The notes: generated by a model not told the origin, from the sequence alone. 64,000 bases of DNA from Mycolicibacterium sp. P1-18 (GCF_008329535.1 NZ_NPKR01000001.1:124001-188000); one strand, 5' to 3'. Counted from the stretch's first letter, positions 8,901-18,154 are shown. Numbers and translations are program-made.

Positions 8901-9737
8901 TCACTGCGCCGGCGGCACCAGGGCGAGCTGTCGCGACTGCACGATGATGCGCCCCTCGCAGTCGACGACGACGTGGTCCTCGTCGAACCACTCCCGACCG
9001 ATCTGCATCGTCGTGCACATCACCCGCAACCAGCCGTCGGCGGGCATGCCCCGCAGATAGGCGGTGAGCTGAACCGTTGGCGCCCAACCGGATCGGTTCA
9101 CTCCCAGCGTCACCGGCGCCGACACGTCACCGCACAGCAGCGCAAACAACACGTCCGGCGAACCCTCCTTCGGGCGCACCCAGTACTCGATCACCGGAGG
9201 CCCGCCGTCGGCCCGCGGTTCCATGGTCGTCAGCGAGGGCCTGATGTCGCAGCCGTGGGCCAGATGCACCACGTCGGCCATCGGATGCCCGGGCCCGATC
9301 GGCTCGAGTCCCGGCGGCGGGTCCGGCGTCATCAGCGGGATCACCGGGTTGACCGTCAGCAGCGGCGGGGCGTCGTGCTCGGGCTCGGCCATCGTCATCA
9401 CGGAGCGGACGGCAGTGCGGTCGCCCTGGTTCAGCTCCACGTCCACCAGGCTGACCCGCCGGCCCCGCTTGCGCACGGTGGTGACCACCTGCACCCGACC
9501 CGGGTCCGGCGCCCAGAGGAAGCTGCCCGACACCGCGATCGGCTGCACGTTGCCTTGCCCGCCGACGGCCGTCCGGGCCGCGTTCGCACACAGCGCCAGC
9601 ATCGCCCCGCCGTGCACCTTGGGGCCGATGGTCCAGTGCTCGTTGAGCTCTCCCTCGAAGACCGAGGACACGGCGTCGTCCCCCGACGACACCTGCGTCA
9701 GCTTCATCGCGTCGACGAACGACGTCGATCCCTCCAT
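8901..9737 (-). CDS. Thioesterase-family (double hotdog) protein
   Basis: 278 aa, ATG at 9737. Two hotdog-like halves: the first contains LNEHWTIGPKVHGGAMLALCANAARTAV, where the HGG turn is typical of the acyl-CoA binding site. The second contains LFALLCGDVSAPVTLGVNRSGWAPTVQLTAYLRGMPADGWLRV, resembling TesB-type and PaaI-like thioesterases. Likely hydrolyses or binds an acyl-CoA; the substrate is unknown. Counterpart of Rv0499. Twelve nucleotides separate it from the sugar-isomerase gene upstream, so it is in an operon with that gene. Confidence 0.8.
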   Translation of the reverse strand: MEGSTSFVDAMKLTQVSSGDDAVSSVFEGELNEHWTIGPKVHGGAMLALCANAARTAVGGQGNVQPIAVSGSFLWAPDPGRVQVVTTVRKRGRRVSLVDVELNQGDRTAVRSVMTMAEPEHDAPPLLTVNPVIPLMTPDPPPGLEPIGPGHPMADVVHLAHGCDIRPSLTTMEPRADGGPPVIEYWVRPKEGSPDVLFALLCGDVSAPVTLGVNRSGWAPTVQLTAYLRGMPADGWLRVMCTTMQIGREWFDEDHVVVDCEGRIIVQSRQLALVPPAQ

Positions 9738-9749
9738 TGGCGTCGGCTC

Positions 9750-10595
9750 CTAACGCAACAGGTGAATACGGGCGAATTCGAGTGACTCGGTCAGCAGCTG
9801 CTCGCGCTCGGCCGCCGTGCGCGCCCCCGAGGTCGTCACTTCGAGGATGACGTGTCCGGCGAAGTTGCTCGCGGCCAGCATCTGACAGATCTCGACGGTG
9901 GGCTGCGTGCCGCGGCCCGGCACCAGGTGCTCGTCGGTGGAGGCACCGCTGCCGTCGCAGAGGTGCAGGTGCACCAGCCCGTCGCCCATCCGGCCCGCCA
10001 TCTCGACGGCGTCGGTGCCGGCCGTGGCCGAGTGGGACAGGTCGAGCGTGTAGTGGGCGTGGTTGCCGTCCAACGGGTCGTAGGACGGCGCAAACGCCGA
10101 CACCGCGATGCCCGGGCTGCCACCGCGCTTGCGCATCCGGGAGATCGACGGCTGGCCGGTGCCGAAGATGCGGTCGGCCCGGAACGGGAACATGTTCTCC
10201 ACCGCGACCATCACGTCGCTGGACTGCTCGAGGGCGGCGACCTGGTCGGCGAATCCCTCGGCGTAGCGCCGCTGCCACCGGAACGGCGGATGCACGACGA
10301 CGGTCTGCGCGCCGAGCTCCTCGGCGGCGCGGACGCTGCGGTCGAGCTTGGACACGGGATCGGCGCCCCACACCCGCTGGGAGATCAGCAGGCACGGCGC
10401 GTGCACGCTCAGCACCGGGATGCCGTAGGTCTTCGACATCCGCCTGACGGCCGCGAGGTCCTGGCTGGCCGCTTCGGCCCACACCATCAGCTCGACGCCG
10501 TCGTAGCCCAGGCGGGCGGCGTACTCGAAGGCCGCCTCGGTCCTCAAGGGATACACCGAGGCAGTCGACAGACCGACCTTGATTGCGGGGCGCAC
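9750..10595 (-). CDS. Sugar phosphate isomerase/epimerase family (AP-endonuclease-2-like TIM barrel)
   Basis: 281 aa from GTG at 10595 (VRPAIKVGLSTASVYPL); an upstream ATG at 10661 would run into the next gene. TIM-barrel metal-binding pattern: GYDGVELMVW, LSVHAPC, VVHPPFRW, VAVENMFPF (metal Glu), TLDLSHSATAG and VHLHLCDGSG supply Glu, His and Asp ligands at strand ends. The family includes xylose isomerase-like and inosose isomerase-like enzymes and endonuclease IV. Counterpart of Rv0498. The reaction is unassigned. Confidence 0.8.
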   Translation of the reverse strand: MRPAIKVGLSTASVYPLRTEAAFEYAARLGYDGVELMVWAEAASQDLAAVRRMSKTYGIPVLSVHAPCLLISQRVWGADPVSKLDRSVRAAEELGAQTVVVHPPFRWQRRYAEGFADQVAALEQSSDVMVAVENMFPFRADRIFGTGQPSISRMRKRGGSPGIAVSAFAPSYDPLDGNHAHYTLDLSHSATAGTDAVEMAGRMGDGLVHLHLCDGSGASTDEHLVPGRGTQPTVEICQMLAASNFAGHVILEVTTSGARTAAEREQLLTESLEFARIHLLR

Positions 10596-10614
10596 TAGCC
10601 GACAGTGTGACGCG

Positions 10615-11754
10615 TCAGTGCGACTGCAGAAGTGCCAGGGGTCCCAGCGTGACGAGGGCACCGACCGCCACGGCGATCAGGGTGCTGCCGATGTCCTCGG
10701 TCTTGCGTACGACGCGCACGCCGACGACCAGGCCGAGGATGACGAGGACGGACAACACCAGCGCGACGATGGTGTTCCACCGCCACAGCTGGTCGAAGGC
10801 GATGAACAGGCCGGCACCGAAGGCGACGGCGAGGATGCACTGCACCACCACCCAGACGCCCCTGACGACGGCCGAGCCCTCGTCCGCGGGGCGCTCGTCG
10901 GCCGGTTCGGCGACGGTCTCCGCCGGGGTGGCGTCGTCGTCGCCGAGGTCGATCTCCTCGGGCCCCGGCGTGCGTCCCCGGCGAGCCAGGTCGTCGGCCA
11001 CGGACTGACCGCCGAACAGCGTGTCGCTGGTGGACCGAAGGTACGACGGCGTCTCCTGACGCAGTTCGTCCTCGTCGTCGTCATCGTCGGCGGTGTGCTT
11101 GTCCAGAACCTCGCCGAAGTCGACGTCGGGTCCGAGGTCGAGCATCTCGTCGTCGTCGACGACGGGGTCGGGGCTCATCTGCTCGGCACCGCCGCTCTGC
11201 GCGGCGAACGAGCCGGTGGTCGACGCCTGCGGACGACGGGCGGCCGGTGCGAAGAAGTCGACCGGGTCGGGGTCGGCGTCGCGCTGGTCGAGGTGGGCCT
11301 GGTAGTCCAGTTCGGCCGCGGACAGCTCGGGTTCGGGTTCGGGTTCTGGTTCCGCCTCGGCTTCGAGCGGCTCCGGCTCGAGATCCGCTTCGGACCCGAG
11401 TTCGGCCTCCGGCTCGGCGGGCTCGGGATCGGCTTCGGGCTCGACGTCCGGCTCGACCGCCTCGGCCTCGACCTCTGGTTCCGCCTCGGCGACCGCTTCG
11501 GGCTCGGCGACCGGCTCGGGTTCGGCGACGGGTTCGGGTTCGGGTTCGGCGACCGGCTCCCGGAAGACGGGCATCGAGCCGGTGTTGACGATCGGAATCT
11601 CGCCGGTGAGCTCGGCGACGGTCACCGCGTCGCTGTTGCCCCGGCGGCGCCGGCGTCGACCGCCGGCCGGTGGCGCACCGATGGTGCCGTTCTTCGCCAG
11701 CAGCTCCGCGACCGAGATGGGTCGCGTGGAGGTGGCATCGTCTGGATCAGTCAT
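10615..11754 (-). CDS. Acidic-repeat membrane protein
   Basis: 379 aa, ATG at 11754. Three parts: an N-terminal cytoplasmic segment with a basic [11 protein letters not shown] patch; a very acidic Pro/Glu/Ala stretch (residues about 65-140, repeated EPEPVAEPE units) followed by a mixed acidic region; and a C-terminal membrane domain with three hydrophobic helices from about residue 300 ([59 protein letters not shown]). Counterpart of Rv0497; function unknown. Its start overlaps the ppx1 stop by 4 nt (ATGA), which indicates translational coupling to the exopolyphosphatase. Confidence 0.8.
   Translation of the reverse strand: MTDPDDATSTRPISVAELLAKNGTIGAPPAGGRRRRRRGNSDAVTVAELTGEIPIVNTGSMPVFREPVAEPEPEPVAEPEPVAEPEAVAEAEPEVEAEAVEPDVEPEADPEPAEPEAELGSEADLEPEPLEAEAEPEPEPEPELSAAELDYQAHLDQRDADPDPVDFFAPAARRPQASTTGSFAAQSGGAEQMSPDPVVDDDEMLDLGPDVDFGEVLDKHTADDDDDEDELRQETPSYLRSTSDTLFGGQSVADDLARRGRTPGPEEIDLGDDDATPAETVAEPADERPADEGSAVVRGVWVVVQCILAVAFGAGLFIAFDQLWRWNTIVALVLSVLVILGLVVGVRVVRKTEDIGSTLIAVAVGALVTLGPLALLQSH
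11330..11565. repeat. Degenerate tandem coding repeat (Glu-Pro-Glu-Ala units)
   Basis: Short imperfect repeats built on GGTTCG and GGCTCGG run through this stretch and encode the acidic EPEPVAEPE region on the minus strand. It is a simple-sequence tract, likely to vary in length between strains. Confidence 0.7.
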
Positions 11755-12737
11755 CGTCTCGCGCCTCTGGCTCTGGCCAAGCCCGCCGAGGTTCCGAACA
11801 AGGCGGTCCCGTCGGCCTCACTGTCGAGTTTCCGCAAGATCAACCCTTCTCGCAACGCCCAGGGGCAAATGTCCACGGTATCGATCGCAAGGGCCTTCAT
11901 ACTCGCTTCAGCTACCAACGCTCCCGCCACGATCTGTGGCGCTCGCTCGGCGCTCACCCCTTCCAACTCCGCTCGATCGGCCGTCGTCATCCTAGAGATG
12001 AATGCTATGAGCTGACGAAGGCCCGATGCTGTCAGTGTCCTCTTCACCCGCGGTCCAGCGCCGGAAGGCGCCGCGCCGGTGAGTCGCGCGAGCGATCTGA
12101 AGGTCTTGGAGGTCGCCACGGTCAGGTCGGGAGCACCCGCCTCGAGCACCCGCGCGCCGGCGTCGGCCATCTCCGTCGACAGCCAGTCCCGCAGCATCGC
12201 GACCCGACGGCGGCCCGGCGGATCGTCCTGCAGCCACTCCCTGGTCAGGCGGCCGGCGCCCAGCGGGAGCGACAGCGCCACCTCGGGTTCTTCGTCGACG
12301 CCGCTGGACAGTTCGAGCGAGCCGCCGCCGATGTCGATGTTGATGATGCGGCCGGGACTCCAGCCGTACCACCGCCGGACGGCGAGGAACGTCAGCCGGG
12401 ACTCGTCCACGCCCGAGAGGACCTTGAGCGCCACCCCGGTCTCCGAAAGCACCCGAGCCAGCACGTCTTCGGAGTTCGTCGCATCGCGCACCGCGGACGT
12501 CGCGAACGCCATCAGCTCGACGCAGCCCGAACTCGCGGCGATCTTGGCGAATTCGTCGATGGTGTCGACGAGTTTGTCGGCACCCTTGCGGGTGAGTTTT
12601 CCGGACCCGTCGATGGCCTCGGCGAGGCGCAACGAGGCCTTCGTGGAGCTCATCGGCGTCGGGTGTCCACCTCGCCGGGCGTCGACGACGAGCAGATGAA
12701 CCGTGTTGCTACCCACGTCGAGCACGCCCAATCGCAC
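11751..12737 (-). CDS. ppx1: Exopolyphosphatase (Ppx/GppA family)
   Basis: 328 aa from GTG at 12737 ([18 protein letters not shown]). ASKHA phosphatase fold: [10 protein letters not shown] is phosphate loop 1; [19 protein letters not shown] and [14 protein letters not shown] are the second phosphate loop and catalytic region. It hydrolyses terminal phosphates of inorganic polyphosphate or the pppGpp gamma-phosphate; the Rv0496 homologue is known as Ppx1. The short length, without the C-terminal HD domain of E. coli Ppx, is normal for mycobacteria. It precedes and overlaps the acidic membrane protein gene by 4 nt. Confidence 0.9.
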   Translation of the reverse strand: MRLGVLDVGSNTVHLLVVDARRGGHPTPMSSTKASLRLAEAIDGSGKLTRKGADKLVDTIDEFAKIAASSGCVELMAFATSAVRDATNSEDVLARVLSETGVALKVLSGVDESRLTFLAVRRWYGWSPGRIINIDIGGGSLELSSGVDEEPEVALSLPLGAGRLTREWLQDDPPGRRRVAMLRDWLSTEMADAGARVLEAGAPDLTVATSKTFRSLARLTGAAPSGAGPRVKRTLTASGLRQLIAFISRMTTADRAELEGVSAERAPQIVAGALVAEASMKALAIDTVDICPWALREGLILRKLDSEADGTALFGTSAGLARARGARR

Positions 12738-12771
12738 GAGACCCACGTTATCGGGTCTACCGTTGCGTTCC

Positions 12772-13560
12772 GTGAGCGGATCGCGCCCCGGTGCCAAGAA
12801 CGGTGAGGTCGACTTGGACTTCGCCCGAGAATGGGTGGAGTTCTTCGACCCCGACAACCCCGAACATCTGATCTCCGCCGACCTGACCTGGTTGTGTTCG
12901 CGGTGGACGTGCGTGTTCGGCACGCCCGCGTGCCAGGGCACGGTGGAGAACCGGCCCGACGACGGCTGCTGCAGCCACGGCGCCTTCATGTCCGACGACG
13001 ACGACGTCGCCAAGCTCGACGACGCCGTGAAGCAGCTCACCGACGAGGACTGGCAGTTCCGCGACAAGGGCCTGGGCCGCAAGGGCTATCTCGAGATGGA
13101 CGAGTACGACGGCAAGGACAATCTGCGGACCCGGAAGTACAAGGGCGCCTGCATCTTTCTCAACCGTCCCGGGTTCGAGGGCGGCATCGGATGTGCGCTC
13201 CACTCCAAGGCGCTCAAGCTGGGCGTGGAACCGCTGACGATGAAGCCAGAGATCTGCTGGCAGCTGCCGATCCGGCGCAGCCAGGAATGGGTGGAGCGGC
13301 CCGACGGCACCCAGGTGCTGCGCACCACCATCACCGAATACGACCGTCGCGGCTGGGGCGAGGGCGGTGCAGATCTGCACTGGTATTGCACCGGCGACCC
13401 CAACGCCCACGTCGGAGCCCGGCAGGTGTGGCAGTCCTACGCTCCTGAACTGACCGAACTCCTCGGCGCGAACGCCTACGCCGAACTCGCGGCAATGTGC
13501 AAGCGCCGCAGCAGCTTGGGGCTAATCGCGATTCATCCCGCTACGCGCGCCGCGAAGTAG
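12772..13560 (+). CDS. Conserved cysteine-rich protein (Rv0495c-like)
   Basis: 262 aa from GTG at 12772. Around ten Cys residues in motifs such as [59 protein letters not shown] and WYCTG point to a metal or iron-sulfur site, reminiscent of YkgJ-type putative zinc/iron-chelating proteins. Highly conserved in mycobacteria; no function can be assigned from sequence. Divergent from ppx1 with only 34 nt between start codons. Its 3' end overlaps the convergent aminotransferase gene by 39 nt; that neighbour belongs to the accessory polysaccharide locus, so this gene marks the locus boundary. Confidence 0.78.
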   Translation: MSGSRPGAKNGEVDLDFAREWVEFFDPDNPEHLISADLTWLCSRWTCVFGTPACQGTVENRPDDGCCSHGAFMSDDDDVAKLDDAVKQLTDEDWQFRDKGLGRKGYLEMDEYDGKDNLRTRKYKGACIFLNRPGFEGGIGCALHSKALKLGVEPLTMKPEICWQLPIRRSQEWVERPDGTQVLRTTITEYDRRGWGEGGADLHWYCTGDPNAHVGARQVWQSYAPELTELLGANAYAELAAMCKRRSSLGLIAIHPATRAAK

Positions 13561-14886
13561 CCGCGGTTCGGCCGACCGGCGCAGGGCCGGGGCGACGGGG
13601 CGGCCGTCGAGCAGTCCGTCGGTGGTCCCTGCCTCGATCGCCCGGCCGTAGACGGGCAGCGCTCCGCGGACCGCCTCGACGGTGGCGGCCACGTCCGCGT
13701 CGGTGTGCGCGGCCGAGGTGATGAAGGACTGCCCCAGGACGCCGCGGCGCATCAGCTCCTGCAGGAACAGGGTGCGGTAGGCCTGCGACGGCACGCCGTC
13801 GGGTCCACGGGTGACGAAGACCAGGCACGACGGGCGACCGACCACGCTGACGTAGTCGCCCAGCCCGACGGCGGCGACGGCCTCGCTGACCCCCCGCGCC
13901 AGTAACCGGCCCGCGTGCTCCATGCGACCGACGGGATCCTCGGTGCGGTAGGCGTGCACCACCGCGCGAAAGGCGGCCAGCGAGGCGGTCTCCGGGCCGT
14001 GCGTGGTCGAGAGCAGGAAGACGCGGTCGCGTTCGGTGCGCAGCCCGCCGAGTTCCATGTGCTCGCGCTTGCCGGCCAGCGCCGCGAGCGGGAAGCCGTT
14101 GGCCATCGCCTTGCCCCAGCAGGACAGGTCGGGCTCGACCCCGTAGACGCCCTGCGCGCCGTGCATCGACCAGCGGAACCCGGTGATCATCTCGTCGAAG
14201 ACCAGCAGCGACCCGTGCCGGTCGCACAGCGCGCGGACGCCCTCCAGATACCCGGGCTCCGGCTCGGCGCTCGCACTGGCGGCCTCCATCACCACGCACG
14301 CGATGTCGTTGCCGGACAACGCCTTCGACAGCGAGTCGAGATCGTTGTAGTCGAAGCGGGCGGCGTCGGCGCACCCGTCGGGAATGCCCGCGTTCATCTG
14401 GGTGGACCCGATGAACCAGTCGTCGGTCGAGAAGAACGGCTGGGTGCACATCGCGATGCGGCGGCGGCCCGTGACCGCACGGGACAGCTTGACCGCCGCG
14501 GTGGTGGCGTCGGACCCGTTCTTCGCGAACTTCACCATGTCGGCGGCCGGCACCAGACTCAGGAAGTCCTCTGCCGCAGCGAGTTCCAGCACCGACGGCC
14601 GGGTGAAGCTGACCCCGTCGGCGATGGTGGTGGTGACCGCGTCGAGCACCGGCTGATATCCGTGGCCGAGGGTGACCGACCGCAGGCCCATCCCGTACTC
14701 GACGAAGCAGTTGCCGTCGGCGTCCCAGACGCGGGCGCCGCTGCCACGGGTGAGCACCGGCGTCATGAACTCCGGCAGTTGGTCCGAGCCCCTGGCGTAG
14801 GTGTGCGCACCGCCGGGGATCAGCTCGTGCAACCGGTCCTGCAGGTGCCGGGACTTCTCGAACGTGCGCTCCCCCGGCGCGTTCAC
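13522..14886 (-). CDS. PLP-dependent class-III aminotransferase (glutamate-1-semialdehyde aminomutase-like)
   Basis: 454 aa from GTG at 14886 ([26 protein letters not shown]). Class-III fold: phosphate-binding [19 protein letters not shown] at about 123-141, [11 protein letters not shown] with the PLP-ring Asp at 231, and [16 protein letters not shown] with the PLP lysine at 259. All catalytic residues are present. It resembles HemL but sits in a polysaccharide locus and is coupled by 4 nt to the O-antigen ligase-like gene. Homologues in such loci are thought to aminate a sugar or sugar-acid precursor; that is inference. The stop lies inside the convergent cysteine-rich gene. Confidence 0.8.
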   Translation of the reverse strand: MNAPGERTFEKSRHLQDRLHELIPGGAHTYARGSDQLPEFMTPVLTRGSGARVWDADGNCFVEYGMGLRSVTLGHGYQPVLDAVTTTIADGVSFTRPSVLELAAAEDFLSLVPAADMVKFAKNGSDATTAAVKLSRAVTGRRRIAMCTQPFFSTDDWFIGSTQMNAGIPDGCADAARFDYNDLDSLSKALSGNDIACVVMEAASASAEPEPGYLEGVRALCDRHGSLLVFDEMITGFRWSMHGAQGVYGVEPDLSCWGKAMANGFPLAALAGKREHMELGGLRTERDRVFLLSTTHGPETASLAAFRAVVHAYRTEDPVGRMEHAGRLLARGVSEAVAAVGLGDYVSVVGRPSCLVFVTRGPDGVPSQAYRTLFLQELMRRGVLGQSFITSAAHTDADVAATVEAVRGALPVYGRAIEAGTTDGLLDGRPVAPALRRSAEPRLLRGARSGMNRD

Positions 14887-16265
14887 GCGGGCACCGCCGC
14901 CCTCGGCGCGGGCGACGTCGCCGGAGCGGTGGGTCTGCGGGGCGGCGCCGGATTGGCCACCAGGATGCCGAGCAGCATGATCACCAGCACGGTGAATTGC
15001 GGTGTGGAGAAGGTGTTGTCGGTGAACGAATACCCCAGGAAGCCCACCGCGAAGGTCGCGATCACCCATCGGACGGTCCCGCGGTGTGCCCGCGCGGCCA
15101 GGAAGAACAGTGTCAGCATGGCGGCCATCATCGCAACCAGGAACGGCATTCCCCCGTCCAGCCACAGGTGGATGTACTCGTTGTGAGGCGCCACGAACTC
15201 CTTCTGGACGTTCGGCGGCGCATACAGCTGAACCGCGATGGTGGCGAAGCCCAGCCCCTTGCCGGTGACCGGGCTCTGGGTGGCCAGGCCGAAGAAGAAG
15301 TCCCAGGCCTGATCTCGGCCCGAGAGGTTGAACGTGCCCTCGTAGCTGTTGCCCATGCTGCGTCGGATCAGTTCGGGTGCCGCCGCAGCCATGGCGACGA
15401 CGCCGATGGCGGTGGCCATCCAGGCACCGCGGCGCGCCAACCGCGACGACGACCGGCTGACCATCAGCGCATGCACGATGAACACGGCCACCAGGCCCAG
15501 GCCGACGCCGATGCCGCCGCGCGTCGCGGTGGCCACCAGGATGGCGAGGTTCAGCCCGACCCACAGGTAGGTGTGGGGGTTGCGGTCCACGGCGGGCAAT
15601 CCGAGCAGACACAGCCCGGCCGCCAGCCCCACGAGGGAGAGGAACGCCAGGTGCGCCGGGATCGAGGCGCCCTCGAGGCGCGGCACGCCGGTGGCCTCGA
15701 CGCTGAACACCGTCGACACCCCGGCGAGCTGCAGTGGTACCCCCGCGATCACCGACAGCAGGGGCAACTTGGTGAGCAGTCCGAGACCCCGGGAGACGCC
15801 GATCGCGCGCCAGTCGACGAAGAGGAACAGCCACGGCAGCGAATATCCGACGAACGCGCGGCCGGCCAGCGCGGCACCGACGTCGATGGCCCCGCCGACG
15901 TCCAGAACCGACACCACGAGGGCCAGACCCACCGCGGCCACCGCCGCCGCGCCGACGTTCGACCACCGGACCCCCGCGGTGAACACCAGGCAGCCGAGCG
16001 CCACGATCAGCAACGCCTTCTGCGCCGCGTCGCCGTTGGGCATCGGCTCGCCCGCCGCGTCGAGGAAGATCGCCGGGGACACCACCAGCACCGTCAGCGG
16101 CGCGAGCTGCCACCGGCTGTTCGGGTAGAGCAGTGCGGCCAGCACGATCAGCAGCAGCACCTCGGCGGCGAGGAACAGCGGGGAGATCGCGACGGCGGCA
16201 CCGGCCACCATGGCGGCCGCCAGGCCGACGATCCAGGGCCCAGCGCCACGTAGCTGCGTCAACAT
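14883..16265 (-). CDS. O-antigen ligase / Wzy-type polymerase family membrane protein
   Basis: 460 aa from ATG at 16265, with AGGAG nine bases upstream. Around ten to eleven hydrophobic helices begin at IVGLAAAMVAGAAVAISPLF. The Wzy_C signatures are ATRGGIGVGLGLVAVF, then a long outer loop with SGRDQAWDFFFGLATQSPVTGKGLGF and PHNEYIHLWLDGGMPFL; the HNEY element is typical of ligase/polymerase active loops. Probably polymerises lipid-linked repeat units or ligates them outside the membrane. Translationally coupled (4-nt overlap) to the aminotransferase gene; divergent from the exported beta-helix gene (83 nt gap). Confidence 0.82.
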   Translation of the reverse strand: MLTQLRGAGPWIVGLAAAMVAGAAVAISPLFLAAEVLLLIVLAALLYPNSRWQLAPLTVLVVSPAIFLDAAGEPMPNGDAAQKALLIVALGCLVFTAGVRWSNVGAAAVAAVGLALVVSVLDVGGAIDVGAALAGRAFVGYSLPWLFLFVDWRAIGVSRGLGLLTKLPLLSVIAGVPLQLAGVSTVFSVEATGVPRLEGASIPAHLAFLSLVGLAAGLCLLGLPAVDRNPHTYLWVGLNLAILVATATRGGIGVGLGLVAVFIVHALMVSRSSSRLARRGAWMATAIGVVAMAAAAPELIRRSMGNSYEGTFNLSGRDQAWDFFFGLATQSPVTGKGLGFATIAVQLYAPPNVQKEFVAPHNEYIHLWLDGGMPFLVAMMAAMLTLFFLAARAHRGTVRWVIATFAVGFLGYSFTDNTFSTPQFTVLVIMLLGILVANPAPPRRPTAPATSPAPRAAVPA

Positions 16266-16348
16266 CCGGTCAACTCCTCGATCCGTGCTGAAGTATGGTC
16301 GTCGGAAAGAGCATCTCGCTGCCATGCCGTGAACCCGAAGGACCCGAC

Positions 16349-17746
16349 GTGACGTCAGTCGACATGCCAGCCGATTCATCCGAGCCGTCGCGTAACCCGA
16401 ACGATCGCAACGCATTCGACAAGGGCAGGCGCGGGCTGCTGATGGCGTCCGCCGCCGCGGTCGGCGCGGGCGTCGCCGCCGCCGCCACGTCGTGTTCGCG
16501 CACCGACCCGGGTTCGGTCGAGGTCGAGGTGAGCGCCAGGAGCGTGTTGGCGAAGGTGTCGACGGGCGGTAGCCCGCAGGCGAACACCGATGCCCTGAAC
16601 GCGGCCATCGCGGAGTCGGTCAAGGTGGGCGCCGACGTGGTGCTGCCCGGCGGCGAGTACGGCTTCCTCGGCATGACGCTGCCCGAGAAGGGGCGCGTGA
16701 ACGTCCGGGGCTCCGGCCGTGGCGTCACGACCCTGCGCAACGAGGGCACCGAACCGTCGATCACCGCGCACGGGGTGCCCGGCGGCAACGAGTACAACTC
16801 CGACTGGGCCATCTCAGGCCTGTCCCTGGTGGCGACCAAGAAGCAGCCCAACCTGGTCGGCCTGAGCGTCCAACTCGCCTCGAGATTCTCGGTGTCCGAC
16901 GTCACCGTGTTCGACCACGGCATCGGCGTCCGGCACGAGTCCAGCTGGGACGGTGGCTACGACGGCGTCAGCGTCGGACGGTCCGGCATCGGGTGGCAGT
17001 TCCCGACGACCAACTTCGCGCCGACCGCCCCCTTGGGACTGCGCAACTGCAGCGCCGTGGAATGCGACACCGCGGTGATCGTCGAGAACGGCGTCGAGGC
17101 GCTGGAGTGGGTGGGCGGCGACTTCGCGGGCTGCGGCCGTGGCGTACTGCTGTCCGGCAACGAGACGCGGTCGATTTCCCTGCACGGGATCAACTTCGAG
17201 CGCATCGGCGGCGAGGACCTCGTCGTCGGTGACGACACCACCGGCCCGGCGGCGGTCACGCTCAACGGCTGCCGGTTCCTGCGGGTGGCCAAGGGGCCGG
17301 TGTCGGTGCGCTACGTGCGCGGCGACGCACTGTCGATCAACAGCTCCCGCTGGACCAACTACCAAACCGCGGTCGACCAGGGGCCGGACTCCGGCCGCCT
17401 GATCGTCAACACCAGTACGGGCTACGAGGTCGACGCCTTCATCGCGGCGAACGGCGGCGTCCAGGCCGAAGGGGTGCTGAACGCGAGCGCGGGCGCGACC
17501 TCGCTGCGGCTGACGCTCGACGGACCGTCGACCCTGCCGGCCGTCGTCGGCGCCGAGGGGGTCACCACCAAGGTGATCTCGGGTCCGGGACGCGTGTCCG
17601 TCGGCGACGCCGACTTCGCCATTGCGCCGGGCGTCGGCTGCACGGCCGTGGTGCGCGACGAGTCCGACGGCACCGTCCGGCATGCCATCCGAGGCGTGAC
17701 CGGTTGGTTCGTCTCGGCGCCGTACCAGGCTCCGCCGCGTCCCTGA
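16349..17746 (+). CDS. Tat-exported right-handed beta-helix protein (pectate lyase/GH28-like)
   Basis: 465 aa from GTG at 16349, preceded by GAAGGA. The N-terminus has a twin-arginine-type signal: KGRRGLLMASAAAVGAGVAAAATSCS (Arg 27-28), ending in Cys 49 that could be acylated although the preceding residues are not an ideal lipobox. The mature part opens with NTDALNAAIAESVKVGADVVLPGGEYGF, the usual start of parabolic-helix polysaccharide enzymes, followed by repeated beta-coil sequences with Asn ladders (LRNCSAVEC, LNGCRFLRV, INSSRWTNY). A catalytic triad cannot be picked out by eye. In this locus it is probably an extracellular lyase, hydrolase or epimerase acting on the polymer. Confidence 0.75.
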   Translation: MTSVDMPADSSEPSRNPNDRNAFDKGRRGLLMASAAAVGAGVAAAATSCSRTDPGSVEVEVSARSVLAKVSTGGSPQANTDALNAAIAESVKVGADVVLPGGEYGFLGMTLPEKGRVNVRGSGRGVTTLRNEGTEPSITAHGVPGGNEYNSDWAISGLSLVATKKQPNLVGLSVQLASRFSVSDVTVFDHGIGVRHESSWDGGYDGVSVGRSGIGWQFPTTNFAPTAPLGLRNCSAVECDTAVIVENGVEALEWVGGDFAGCGRGVLLSGNETRSISLHGINFERIGGEDLVVGDDTTGPAAVTLNGCRFLRVAKGPVSVRYVRGDALSINSSRWTNYQTAVDQGPDSGRLIVNTSTGYEVDAFIAANGGVQAEGVLNASAGATSLRLTLDGPSTLPAVVGAEGVTTKVISGPGRVSVGDADFAIAPGVGCTAVVRDESDGTVRHAIRGVTGWFVSAPYQAPPRP

Positions 17747-17916
17747 GGTCCGGCTCGCGGACTCACCGCATCCGTTGCTCGCCACGTCACCTCCCCTCGG
17801 CCACGGGTCTCGCCGATCGCCGACGCGCGACGGTCACCCGGGATGAATCGCGTTACCGGTTCCCGGATCTGGACACCGATCTAGAAGCAGCGCGGGCCGC
17901 CACCTGACTGAAACGT

Positions 17917-17930
17917 AGCAAATGTTTGCT
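17917..17930. promoter_or_regulatory. Inverted repeat AGCAAA-n2-TTTGCT
   Basis: Perfect 6-2-6 palindrome upstream of the glycosyltransferase operon, 32 nt before the second palindrome. Candidate binding site for a dimeric regulator. Confidence 0.4.
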
Positions 17931-17961
17931 GAATCTGCGAGTTGGCGCTAAGTTTAGAAAA

Positions 17962-17976
17962 CATACCAGTGGTATG
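17962..17976. promoter_or_regulatory. Inverted repeat CATACCA-n1-TGGTATG
   Basis: Perfect 7-1-7 palindrome, AT-rich, about 28 nt upstream of the -35 position of the promoter candidate. It is placed like an activator site of TetR, GntR or MarR size; no regulator gene lies next to it. Confidence 0.45.
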
Positions 17977-18003
17977 AATCACGTCGTATGATGCGTTGTC
18001 GGA

Positions 18004-18032
18004 TGTACAGGCAACCGCAACTAGGGTATAAA
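18004..18032 (+). promoter_or_regulatory. Candidate sigma-70 promoter for the polysaccharide operon
   Basis: TGTACA (18004-18009), 17 nt spacer, then TATAAA (18027-18032). The -10 is a close match in a genome where such AT-rich hexamers are rare; the -35 matches TTGACA at four of six positions. It predicts a start near 18039 and a leader of about 145 nt. Confidence 0.35.
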
Positions 18033-18053
18033 CACAGGGTAATTAGTGGGAAA

Positions 18054-18086
18054 ATGGCTTACATATGTTCGCCTGGCACACATTGA
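18054..18086 (+). CDS. Possible 10-codon leader peptide
   Basis: ATG GCT TAC ... CAT TGA encoding MAYICSPGTH, preceded by GTGGGAAA. It falls inside the predicted leader of the operon. It may be chance; its only support is position and the purine-rich stretch before the ATG. Confidence 0.2.
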   Translation: MAYICSPGTH

Positions 18087-18134
18087 AGTGAGCCGAATCG
18101 GTCAGCTCCCTCCAAGGATCCGGCCGAAAACTGA

Positions 18135-18154
18135 GCCCCGACCGGTTGCGGGGC
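18135..18154 (+). other. Leader hairpin GCCCCG-n8-CGGGGC
   Basis: Perfect 6-bp GC stem with an 8-nt loop (18135-18140 with 18149-18154), followed by CAAAATCT, 30 nt before the GTG of the WecG-like gene. Could be a weak terminator/attenuator or a leader stem near the ribosome-binding site. Confidence 0.3.

Noticed and set aside
11330..11565. Frameshift or assembly error in the repeat-rich stretch
   Set aside because: The reading frame stays open through the repeat and into well-formed membrane helices; the repeat is simply coding.
13522..14886. Naming this gene hemL because hemA and hemC are near
   Set aside because: It is coupled to a polymerase gene in an accessory locus and differs from HemL in several conserved stretches; mycobacterial hemL is expected elsewhere.
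13522..16113. 863-codon open frame on the minus strand that would fuse the aminotransferase to a long Arg/Gly-rich N-terminus
   Set aside because: The upstream part (14887-16113) is the wrong frame of the O-antigen ligase gene, whose protein has clear membrane helices and family motifs. The aminotransferase fold begins right at the GTG at 14886.
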